Shown here in pieces: positions 1 through 10,147 of a stretch of DNA of 51,138 bases; position 1 is the first letter of the stretch; the number at the start of each line of letters is the position of its first letter. Below the pieces are notes generated by a model, which saw nothing but the letters and a program-made list of their open reading frames with translations, ran no database searches and had not been told where the DNA came from. Source of the DNA: Vitrella brassicaformis (Eukaryota; Sar; Vitrellaceae); NCBI GenBank assembly GCA_001179505.1, contig CDMY01000487.1:1-51138 (forward strand). The letters are read 5' to 3'. The position numbers and the translations under genes were made by a program.

Positions 1-423
1 CTGCAGGGGATTATGGTATAGGTTCAGGTCCCACACCGGGTCATTTTGCCGAAAGCGGCAGTGGGAAGAGCCCGAGCGAGAGCGACAATGGCGCACACCT
101 GGTAGAGTGGGATGGGGTTTCGGTCGGTCCTTTCAGCTGAGGGTCTCGAAAGTCCTCCTCAACAATGAGCTTAGCGCGGAGAGGATCAGAGGAGAACGCG
201 ATAGCACTTCAACACCGCGAGAGAGGGAAAGGTTGGTAGGTAGGCCTTACTTCTCTGAGCGTTGGTTGGAGGGAGTGCGGTGTGAAATGCAGTGGGCACG
301 AATCTTGCGAGTTAGGGGAGAGAGAGGGGGGAGAGAGGGTTTCCCGGATGTCGTGCGAGCTTGAAGGTCGAGCGGAAAGGAAAAGGGAAAGGAGAAACAG
401 AAATCGGAGAAGAGGACAACAGG
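1..423. other. Upstream flank of first gene, no gene seen
   Basis: Purine-rich sequence with several short overlapping open frames and no recognisable protein. It probably holds the 5' UTR and promoter of the gene starting at 424, but I see no convincing core-promoter motif. Confidence 0.4.
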
Positions 424-930
424 ATGGGGGTCGACCAATCTCGCGCCACTCTCGTTTCTCGAGCGGAAACCGCTATGAAAGAACTGGACATACACCCTCC
501 TGACCTGTCCGAGCTGGGTTGGGATGATTTCCAGGCGCTTGAGACTACACTCTATCCGGACGGCTCGGTCAAGGACAAGGACATGTTCCGGTACTACGTG
601 AGGGGATTCAAACAGCAGCAGCACGTCCGACTGCTGGCGAGGAAAGGGAAGGTTGAAGAGTGCAGGACCTACATCGCCGAGTGAGTGACACGTGAGCGTG
701 AGGGAGTGACATCATCCCATCATCCCATCATCCCGTGTTGCGGTGCTTTCAGTCTGGTCTCGGGCGAGGCTGAGACAGCCCCTTCCTCGTCGGCTGGGTC
801 CCCCGAGTCTGGTTCCTCCCCTCAGTCACACGTGGGAGACCCAACGAAGAGGCAGAGCGACGACGAGTTCAGAAAGCGACGCGGGAACGAGCAGGACGGC
901 GACACTGGCGAGCCGACAAGACAGCAGTAG
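424..930 (+). CDS. Small hypothetical protein (2 exons)
   Basis: Exons 424-680 and 753-930 (GT-AG, phase 2 junction) give a protein of about 144 residues. The start is the first ATG in the long open frame; the frame is also open upstream to an ATG-less 361 start, so the exact N-terminus is uncertain. Exon 1 encodes a helical, charged region (motifs DLSELGWDDFQALE and MFRYYVRGFKQQQHVRLLARKG). Exon 2 is a low-complexity Ser/Pro/Gly/Arg tail ending in RQQ. I do not recognise a family, and no membrane segment or signal peptide is visible. The clean splice phase and the change from ordered to disordered composition support a real gene, but no function can be inferred. Confidence 0.55.
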
Positions 931-1361
931 TGGACGTAGCAGGATGTGAGCAGGTGACGTGCAGAGGGCAGGGGGGTTTGGTGGGCGGATGTTTGCAGAC
1001 ACACGGGGATGTGCCAGTGTCGTGCTCTTTTTTCGGTTTGTGCGTTGGGTGCTTGACTGGTGTGTGTGGGTATTTTTTGAAGTCGCTGATTCAAGGATTC
1101 ATACGTGTAATGACACATGTGCACAATCGGATGAATGCATGGTTACGCACAGAACACCCACACCAAGCATCATTCAGCTGCTTACGGCAGTAGTCTCGGC
1201 AGAGGTGAGATCAGGTGCCTTTTTCCCCCTGTTCAGTGCGCCAGTCTGTCTGTCTACCACACCTTGCCGTTCTTCTCAACCTTGAGGCCGGCGTCCTGTA
1301 GACAGACAGACAGACAGACAGACAGGCACCAACACAACCGCATGGACGGCGTGTGTCTCAC
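931..1361. other. Convergent 3' flank with (GACA)n microsatellite
   Basis: Lies between the stop of the + strand gene ending at 930 and the - strand stop at 1362. It holds a (GACA)n run at about 1300-1325 and nothing that reads as a gene. Confidence 0.5.
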
Positions 1362-3803
1362 TCACGACGTGATCTGATCGCTCACATCGAATATCTTGCA
1401 GAACGTGTCAAAGTCGATCTCGTCGGCGTCACCCGCATACAACTTCAACATCACCTGCACACACACACACACAGAGGGAGAGAGGTCCGTGCAATGCAAG
1501 CCCTCTCTCTGTCTTCTACCTCCTCACTCACAGCCCACCTCTATCTCCTTGTCAGCGATGTCTATGTTGCACGTCTGGAAGGCCCTCTTGAGACACTCGG
1601 CAGTGATGCGGCCATGACACACGTCACCCTCACCATCGTCCACACCCGGATCAGGACCACCAGCAGCACTTGCAGCAGCAGCAGCAGCAGCTGCTGCTGC
1701 TGCGGACGAGGAGGAAGACGCTTCGGTGGCAGGGGGGACGAGCAGAGAGCGGGGATCCACCGCATCCTCACCTGTAGTCAGTATGTGTGTCGGGGAGGGA
1801 CAGTGGTGCGTCACGGTTGCATATGTGCTTCGTGCTTGCTAACCTTTGACAAAGGCATTCCACAGGTAGCGCTTGGCTCGATTCACGGCCTCCGCCATCA
1901 CACGTTGCTGCACACCACACCACACGACACAGCAGCAGATCCACTCAGCACAAAGTGTCCCATCCACGAGCGTGCCCCAGCTCACCTCCTCTGCTTTCAC
2001 GATGTTGCCTCCCCGTTTCCTCCCGCCCCCCCTCTTGGGTGCCCCTGCAGCCACCCGGCCCTGTCCGCTGGCCTTCGCCCTACCCCTGGCCCGACCTCCA
2101 CCCCTCCCCCTCGCACCATCGCCCAGTGAGCGGGCCGTCGCGCCGATCGGGACCGTCGGAGGGCCGGTGACCTCTTCAAATACATCATCCTGGTCGGCTC
2201 CATGGCCGTCCTCCTGATGCGCCTCATCCACTGACATGTCCGCTGGCCCTCCGCTCCTCTGATGACCCTCCTGCTGCTGCTGCTGCTGCTGCTCTTGGCG
2301 CGCGGCGGTCCGCGGCCCCTTGACGGGCTTCTCAGGGCCGGAGCTCTCCCTCTGAGAGTCGGTCATGCGATTGGACGGCTTCCTGCGCGCCTGCCGCTTG
2401 CGCTTGCGGGGCTGAGGAGTCTCTGATTCACTGCTGCTCCTGTCGCTACTGCTGCTGTCATCGTCTTCCTGGCCGTCATCGTCGTTGCCGCTGCTCCGGT
2501 CGGCATCGTTGGCAGTGCTCTGTGCAGGGGGCGCGGCGGCAGGGGCTGGCGGCGGGTGTGAGGGTGGAGATGGTGCAGCAGCAGCAGCAGCAGCTGCTGC
2601 TGCTGCGGATGATGACGGCTGCTGCTGCTCGTCGGTGTCGTCGGGCTGGTGCTGGCTGGGTTGCATTTCGGAGAGTGACATGGCCATGGCGAGCTGGAGG
2701 TCGTTCTGCAGTCAAGAACAGACACAAGGCACGTCAACATACGCAGTTGAGTGTGTGTGTGTGTGTGTGTCACCTCTTCATCGTCATCGTCCTCTTCGTC
2801 GTCTTGCTCTGAAAATGCGCATACGCAATCAATCAACCAACCACCCATCAGCTCGCCACGCGCACTTGCCCATCCATCCATCCACTCATCCAATGACTCA
2901 CCTGGTCCCCTCTGCCTCCTTGCCCGCGGCTTGGGCTTGGCCCTCTTCCGCCCCCCGCCACCCCGCCCTCTCTCCCTCTCCCCACTGTCATCCTCACCAC
3001 CACCACCACCACCACCACCACCGTCGCCATTCTCCCCTTGGCCATCCTCGTCGACGTCCACAGGCATGGCGGCAGCTGCTGCTGGTGCTGGTGCTGGTGC
3101 TGCGGCAGGTGCGCTCTGCTCCTCACCTGCAGCCGCTGCAGCAGCAGCTGCTGCTGCTGAGGAGCTCTGGGGCTGACTCTCCCCGTTCCCATCAGCATTG
3201 GCGTCGTCGTCAGGCTCGTTGGCGTGCATCTCGGACAGAGAGAGAGCCTTAGCGAGCTGAAGCATCTGCATGACATGATGAGAGGAGAGAAATCGCAAAA
3301 CAAGTGAGTGATCAGAACAAAACAAACGTCGGCCGTGGATCACCCGTGGATCATCTGCTGTCCTCTCTCTCTCACCTCGTCCTCATCCATCTCGGCATAG
3401 TCAGCCACCCGGCCTGCGGACACACACACAAGACAAAACACACCGTATGTACGACAATCATTCAACCAACAGCCATCGCGCTTCATGCTCATTCAGTGTG
3501 CAGTCATCTCGGTTGAGCTCACTCACGTCGTGCAGGCCTCCCAGCTCCCCTCCTGGCCCGTTGATGCTTCCGTCGACTCGTCACAGACTTCTCGCCCTCA
3601 TCATCGCCATCGGCGGCGTCCTCGCTCTTCCTCTTGCGTTGTCGATGCCTCTGTTGCTGCTGCTGCTTCCTGGTGGCCCGCCTGGGCGGCGGACTCTGGT
3701 GGTCCTCTGACGATGCAGATGAGCCCTCACCTTCATCATCGTCGTCCTCCTCGCCAAGGCCGAGTGGCACGTCGCCATCATCGCCTGGGTCACCACTGTC
3801 CAT
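1362..3803 (-). CDS. Protein with two ubiquitin-interacting motifs and a degenerate EF-hand
   Basis: Exons in transcript order: 3803-3527, 3413-3376, 3265-2902, 2808-2774, 2705-1986, 1907-1844, 1771-1539, 1454-1362; 607 residues. Two UIM-like helices are visible: DEDEMLQLAKALSLSEMH (about residues 101-118) and DDEENDLQLAMAMSLSEMQ (about 234-252). Both have the acidic lead, Ala, Ser and Glu of the family. Each is followed by an acidic linker, an SSS plus poly-Ala run and a basic R/K patch, so the block looks duplicated. A third poly-Ala run precedes the C-terminal part, where LKRAFQ...IDFDTFCKIF resembles an EF-hand whose loop lacks the usual first acidic ligands and so may not bind calcium. 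UIMs bind mono- or polyubiquitin; basic runs such as RKRKRQARRK suggest a nuclear location (inference). The specific role is unknown. Confidence 0.75.
1675..3165. repeat. Three palindromic (GCA)n(GCT)n poly-Ala tracts
   Basis: At about 1675-1703, 2577-2607 and 3130-3160 the plus strand reads several GCA triplets followed by several GCT triplets. Read from the minus strand all three encode alanine, and because GCA/GCT change over mid-tract, each tract is self-complementary and can fold into a hairpin. All three lie inside the coding exons of the UIM gene. Confidence 0.8.
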
Positions 3804-4468
3804 GGTCTATCACCATATGCCGCATGCACATGCGGGGGGCTTGGGGGCTTCAATGCGAGCTCGGCGACGAAGAAAGAAAATTTGGCGGTGCTGGTGGATG
3901 AGAATGGCATCTATAGTGTAGGGGGAACGGAGGCAGGAGCTCAATCAGTCCGGCTGACCTCCCACTCCCTCTTTGCCGAGCCCCTTGGAAGCCGCCCACG
4001 GTTTCCCCTCCTCTCTGTGCGACCATGTGGTGGACAGCAGCACTGACCTGACTGACGGACCCAGCCCATCCCTGCTGCCACGGGCGGCGTGACCCTGCCT
4101 GTCTTTCTTTGCCCCTTTCGCTGCGCCCCTCCCTCTGTTTGCCTTGCCCCATCCCAATTCTGAAGAGCCTTCATCCGACGCCTGGTCTCGTTTCTCACAC
4201 AAGGGGCCGAGCGGCAACCGCACACCCATCCCCCCCCACACAGGTTACACACACAAGTGGCACCTTACACATCACGGTGATGCTTGTACACAGAGGCCCC
4301 ACTTTGCGTGTGTTGTCAGGGCGATTTTTGACAGAAGAACTGGTTGCCGCGGGGCTCCTTTCCTCATCCGTCCACGGCCGTGAGTGACAGCGGCCTATCC
4401 CGATTCTCCCGTTCCCTCCTGTCCGTCTGAGTGAGCAGCTGATTACTGCATTGACTGACCCATCACGT
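3804..4468. promoter_or_regulatory. Shared upstream region of the UIM gene and the kinase gene
   Basis: The start codons at 3803 (-) and 4469 (+) face away from each other across 665 bp. No third gene is visible here. It must contain both 5' UTRs and promoters; I see no diagnostic element. Confidence 0.5.
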
Positions 4469-5388
4469 ATGTCCGGCTCCGTCCATCACCACCACTTCTC
4501 CGCCGCCCCTGCCGCACCGACATACCTGATGACGTCCGGCGGGAACCCATACCCGACTGGCGGGCAGAGCACCATGATGGCCCCCAACCCCCCGCCGCCG
4601 CTGCCCAACCCGGTCCCACAGCCGTCGGTCGACGCAACAGCCCACCACCACCACCAGCACCAACACCAGCACCAGCACCATTCTTCCCACCACACGACGG
4701 TCTATCACGCGTCACACCACCACTCGCATCAGCATCATCACCTCAAGCACTCGGGCAACAGTGGTGTGAGTGGTATGGGGTCTCCTCGTGGCGGCGGTGG
4801 GGGTGGGTGGACGCGTCGCGGGCCGTGTCCGCGCGGCAAGGACATCGTGCGATTTTTGGAGGGGCAGGACATAGAGGACTTTTACGCGCTAGGTGAGACG
4901 CTGAGCATCAGTGGCGGACTCAACGACAAGAAGAGACCCACGCTCAAGGAGGTCAGTCAGCTACCTAGGGAGGGGAGGGGGCTTTGTGTCTCTTGCTTGT
5001 CGACCTTCCTTGTGTCTCTCTGACAGGCGTTTGATGCCTATGGCGAGGAGCGGATCATCAAGGTGGTCAAGAAGGAGAGCTTCCGCACGCCACTGGACGA
5101 GAAGAAATGGTCAGTCACCCGAGACATCCCCCCGCACCGCTCCCAGATACACCATACCCGACACCCCTGCCCCATCTGCTGTGTGTCGACCATCAGGCGT
5201 TACGTGCACTCGCGTTTGTTGCGTCTGCCGCCCCACGAGAACCTCCTTCACCTCATCGAGATTTTCGAGTCGGACAACGAGTACTATGTCGTCATGGAAA
5301 AGGTCACACGCACTGACTGCACTGCACTGCACGGCATGATCGATGCACCGCGCCTGTGTTGGCGTGAGGGCGGGTGTGGTGTATGCGC

Positions 5389-5422
<34 letters not shown>

Positions 5423-7585
5423 AGTGTCACGGTGGTGAGTTGTTTGATTTCCTGTTGACGGCAAAGTCCGTCCCTGAAGAGGAATGCAAACACATCATCA
5501 GACAGATTCTCAAGGTACGGTACACACAACACACAGGCATGGCAACCAACTCTAGCCCTTCACGTGCCACCCTCTCTCTCAACCCACGTACCCACCACCC
5601 ACGCACACACCTGCCCCCGTGTCTCTGCCATGCCATGCAGGCGATCCGCCACCTGCATCAATTTGGCCTCCTTCACAGAGACGTCAAACCAGAAAAGTCA
5701 GCTACCAACACTAGCAACCCCCCCCCTCCCCCAAACACACACACCAATGATCTTCCCCCCTGCCAGTCTGGTGTTTAAGATTTCCAACAGCAAGAATCTG
5801 CTCTTGCTGGATTTTGACACGGTGATCCCTTTGGACGGTTACGCCGCGGACATCCTGGACGAGGAGCGGCGCACCGGGCCGCACCCGAAGCGGCTGGCAG
5901 GGACGCACGGATACCTGCCGCTGGAGGTGTACGAGGGCTACCCCTTCGGCCAGCAGGTGGATGTGTGGGCCGTGGGGGTCATCCTGTATATTCTCATGGC
6001 GGTCAGTAGGGGCACCAGACACACATGCGGGGTGGGTGGGGAGACACATGTGTGTATGTGTGTGTGTGGCCACACAGGCTGTGCCGCCGTGCCCGATGGA
6101 GCAAATGACAAACTCCAAGGAAGCACTCGCCATTCTCAGAAAGACCAGAGAAAAGGGGGTAAAGAGTGAGTGGATGGCCGCCAACGGGCAGCTCGTGTGT
6201 GTGTGGATGTGCAGATTGACTGGACTCGTGGTCCGTGGGAGGAGTTTCCCGAGGCCCTCGACCTCTGCAAACAACTCCTCACTTGGGAACCCGAGAAACG
6301 ACCCACGGCCGGCGACGCACTACAGCACGCATGGTCGGTAGGGTACACACTTGGGGCGTGGGTGGTGACACAAACAAAAGACTGTCGTCGTTTCTCATCC
6401 CATCGATGGATACCGTCCGTCTACTATATAGGCTTTTGGAGACCGAGACATCGAATCTTCTGTTCCCTCCGGAGCCACCCCGTGCACCGATCGAGCCGTC
6501 CGGCTGCTCACTGCCCGCCGCCTACCACCCCAACAACCCCACCGCCCGTCGCTACGGCTTCGTACCGGACCCATCTGGTCCATGCCCATGCGTCTACTGT
6601 CGGCGCTCCCGGGCCATCAAGGACGGCATCCCCGAGCACGAAATGGACGTCGATGACGTCTTCGAGAAGCGACTCGGCAAGCGAGACAACACGCGCGCAT
6701 CTTTGGACAGAGGGGCCAGCACCGAGATCGGCGACGACGCCCCATCGGCGCTGAGGAGCACTGACCAGCTGTCGAGCGGGAGCCCGTCAGCAGCATCCTC
6801 GTCTCTCCACCTCTCACAACGCTCCGTAGGTGCCGGTGCGGGCAGAGGGTGGAACCAGTGGTCCAACTGGCCAAATCCACGAGTGCCGGGGAGCCCATCA
6901 TCACCGGGACGCCCACCCAAATTCGGCGCGCGGCCGCCGCCGTCGCCATTACCGATCGGCAAGATCGCCCGCAATCTTCGCCCGCGTCGGTCGGGTGCTG
7001 GTGCTGATGCTGGGGGCGGTTCAAGCATCGGGTCGTTACGTGTGTCTGGGTATGAGGCTGGTGTCAGCAGTGGGATGGACGGGTCGCCGGCCACGCACTA
7101 TGCCGGGAGAGGAGATGGCGAGGACGTCTATGAGGGCGCACAGCAGGAGTATGCGGTAAGTTCCTGTAGACACACAGACGCCTGGAGAGGCTTCACACAT
7201 CAGATCCACTCTTTCCTCGTGTCTCTGTCTGTGACTGCAGGAAGATGACGGTGACTACGGCTACCACGAATACGCCAACTCTCCCGGCATGCTGATCGAC
7301 AACTCCCCCTCCCACGCCTACCCGACCTCCCTCCACGGCCACACCAACCACCCACAACACACGTATAACCTCCGCACATCGTCACGCAGCAGAGGCATGG
7401 ACCAGTCGGTTGCCGGCGGTCCGTCCGGCACGCTGCCGTACCCCTACAACATGCCCAAGTCTGCTGGTGGTCCGATGCACATGGTGGGCTCGAATGGGGA
7501 CGGCGGACAGGGGGCGCGGAGCAACAAGTGGCTGCGCATGTTCCGGGGCGGTGGGCAGTCCGGTGGACAGTCAAGAAGACCATGA
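4469..7585 (+). CDS. CaMK-like Ser/Thr protein kinase with His-rich N-terminus
   Basis: Exons 4469-4951, 5027-5109, 5197-5302, 5425-5514, 5641-5696, 5767-6001, 6078-6158, 6215-6333, 6432-7155, 7241-7585; 773 residues. ATG 4469 is the first Met of the frame. Residues 1-110 are His/Pro/Gly-rich with HHHHQHQHQHQHH runs. The kinase domain spans about 135-417: ATP-lysine region ERIIKVVKK, hinge YVVMEKCHGGELFDFL, catalytic loop HRDVKPEN, then LLDFD where DFG is expected, activation segment AGTHGYLPLEVY, and VDVWAVGVILYILM (subdomain IX). The HRD and DFx aspartates and the loop Lys and Asn are present, so activity is plausible, but the DFG glycine is Asp and I could not place the Gly-loop or alphaC Glu with confidence. 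The C-terminal 350 residues are Ser/Gly/Pro-rich and disordered-looking. Confidence 0.85.
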
Positions 7586-8915
7586 TATGTACGTTGGGTG
7601 TCTATGTATGTGAGTGTCTGCCTGTCTGCTTGTGGGTGGCATGGTATGGCATGCATGGCCCTCGTGTATGCGTGCCGTCGTGTGATCGGCTGTGGGTGAG
7701 TTTGGCGTGTCCATATGCACGTGGGGTGGGTCGGTGGATGGCCGTGTGTGCGTTGGGGGGGGTATGTTCTGGTGGGCACTGAATTAACAGAGAGCAACCA
7801 AGACAGACAGACACCGATAGACAGACAGGTCCTTGTCGGGTGCTCCTCGCTCCTTTTCCTGCGAAGGAGAGACACCCTGTTTTTGCTTCACCCCCCGTCC
7901 TTGCCCACTCCCGCCCCTCTTACATCCTTCCCCTCCCCCCCTCCCCCTCCCGCCCCCAGGCAGACCACCTTACTCTCTATCTACCTCTTCCTCCTTTCTA
8001 GCCAATGCTTTTGCCAATGAAGTCACCCCAAATGAAGTCACTCATCTACCACTATTACTCCCTTCCCTATCTGTGTTTCCTACACATGTACGTGTCCGTT
8101 TATATGCGTGTGTGCGTGTGGAGATGGCGAGACACGTGTGCATGTGTGTGTGTGCGCGTCGTTTGGCCGGTGGCTGGTAGCTAATTCGGAGGTTGGTGGT
8201 TGGTGGTTGGTTGGTGGTTGGTTGGTGGTGTTGGGAGTGATCTGTCTGTGTGCGTGGGGCAGCTAAGATAAAACTGGTCAAGAAGAACGTACCAGTCATG
8301 TTGCCGTGCCGTGCCGTGTGCATAATGTTCGTATATGTATGTATGTGCTAACGGACTGAAAGCTGAAATATGGCGTCTATCGATGTACCCGTACGCTTTT
8401 GGCTCTCTCTACTTCATGGTTGGCTGGAATGGAGTGTTGGATGGACTTACCTTGGTCTCATGCGCATGGCGTCTCGTGACCGATGAAGCACTAACATACT
8501 CATTCATACGGCAGGTTAAACCGGAGACAGAGAGCGGACTCCCAGACACACGGCTGGGATTGAATTTCAAGCCGGCCCGGATGCTATATGCGCATGCGGC
8601 CCCCATCCTCCGGTCGAGAATCTCGACACGAAGCGTCTTTTTTTTCTATTCTCCTTAACTGCAAAATCGCCCATCAACTGTCAGCAATCGGCTCGAGAGG
8701 CCCCCCACTGGCAGGCCAGGAGAGGAGAGCGCGCCGCGGGAGGAGCAACGGCGCCTGCACTAGCTGGCAGGAGGAGACGGACCAAAGAAGAAAAAGAGAA
8801 AGGATGCCGGTGAAGGAAAATCTCCCGTCAGCGTCAAAATTTGGCTCGAGCGGCCGGCCAGGCCAGATGGCAAAGAGAGAGGGGGGAGCAGCCCAGCCTG
8901 CAGGAGGACGAGGTG
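7586..8915. other. Intergenic region, no supported gene
   Basis: About 1.3 kb of TG-rich sequence with (GACA)n at 7801-7827, a C-rich stretch at 7890-7965 and GGTT(G) repeats at 8190-8230. Open frames here lack splice partners or recognisable motifs. The right edge (about 8700-8915) is homologous to the start of the second module of the next gene and is probably its 5' UTR; an ATG at 8804 is out of frame with the conserved reading frame. Confidence 0.5.
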
Positions 8916-10147
8916 ATGGACGGCGACGAGGAGATGGATGGCTCCCTGAACGAGGATATGGAGCCGCCGACCAGCAGGAGAAGACTGGAGGAGTATGGGA
9001 ATTCTGGCCAGAGAGAGCCTCATGTCATCTGTTTGCACCGTCCGCCTGTTTGTCTCTGCATCAGTGGCTTGGCAGCCCAGCAGCTGGCGGCAGCAGCAGC
9101 AGCAGCCATAGCAGCTCAGCAGCAGCTGGCGGACACAGCGAGGGCCAAGACAGCGTTGCAGATGGAGACCACCAGGTGCGTGGGCGAAAGTGTGTACACT
9201 CAAGGTGAATTCAGTGGTCTATGTGTTGTATATCTCCAGGTTGAGGGCCGAGATGCGAAGCCTGCAAGTGGCGTTCCACCACCAAATATCAGACAAGCAG
9301 GGCCACATCAACCGGTAGTATATGCAGGCAGCATGCAAAAAGACACACGTCCATGTATCAGTGCGCCTGTGGTCGATTCACAGGCTGGTGAGGGCTGTGG
9401 AAGAGGAGAGGAGGGGGCGCAGTGAAGAGCTACAGCGGTCGGTTGGCCACTGACTGGGGGAGGGTTGCGCACGAGCAATCTTGACGGGCGTTGTGTTCTT
9501 GTGTTCTGTCATGTTCTGGTTGCAGCCACAAAGAGCACGAGCAGCAGTGAGTGACGCTTTCGCTTCTCTCTAGGGTGTGCGGGTGTTTGTATGTCTTTGT
9601 GCATTTCTCTCTGTATGCGCAGGGCTCAGGAGCTCATGAAGGCCACCAAGGAGCAGCAGCTGGCCACCATCCGCGAAGAGGCCACACGGTCAGCGCTCAT
9701 TTGTGTAATTGGATACAGGGCTGATGTTTGTGTGCTCGATGAATCCATGACCGCAGGTCGGAGAGGGAGAAGACGGCCGCCCAGCAGGAGGCCGCCGCCG
9801 CCCAGAAGCAGACCGCGGCCGCCCAGCAGCAGGCCGCCGGCCTGAAACGGTACGTGAATTGGCATGTATTCGATATCCCACCCCCCCAACGTGCACTTTT
9901 ACCGTTTCTTGTGTTGTGCAGGGCCAGGTTGGCGGACGGCAAGACGTACCGGGACATGGTGCTCAGGTGAGACATGCCCCTCCCACTGAGACAGACCTTT
10001 GTGTGTGTGTCTCCCATGTGTGACTCACATGGTTGTCTGCTGCCCGTCCACCAGGTTGCAGGCCGAAATCCGCACACTCACCGACAACAACAAAGGCCTG
10101 GCTGCCGAGAAGCACAAGAAGGAGGAGGAGCTCAAGACCAAGCTGCG
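8916..10147 (+). repeat. Exon module A of the RING gene
   Basis: Nine exons with their introns. Module B (10219-11520) repeats the same order of exons and introns with high identity: the exon pairs 9065-9175/10492-10602 and 9240-9314/10662-10736 have equal lengths, and intron text is also shared. Confidence 0.85.

Noticed and set aside
1353-2129. Long + strand open frame (258 codons)
   Set aside because: It lies opposite the GC-rich exons of the UIM gene and includes intron sequence and repeats. Its composition is that of an antisense shadow with no conserved motif.
8588-9208. 206-codon + strand frame over RING exon 1
   Set aside because: It differs in frame from the acidic frame shared by modules A and B and by all downstream splice phases, so it was not used as the coding frame.
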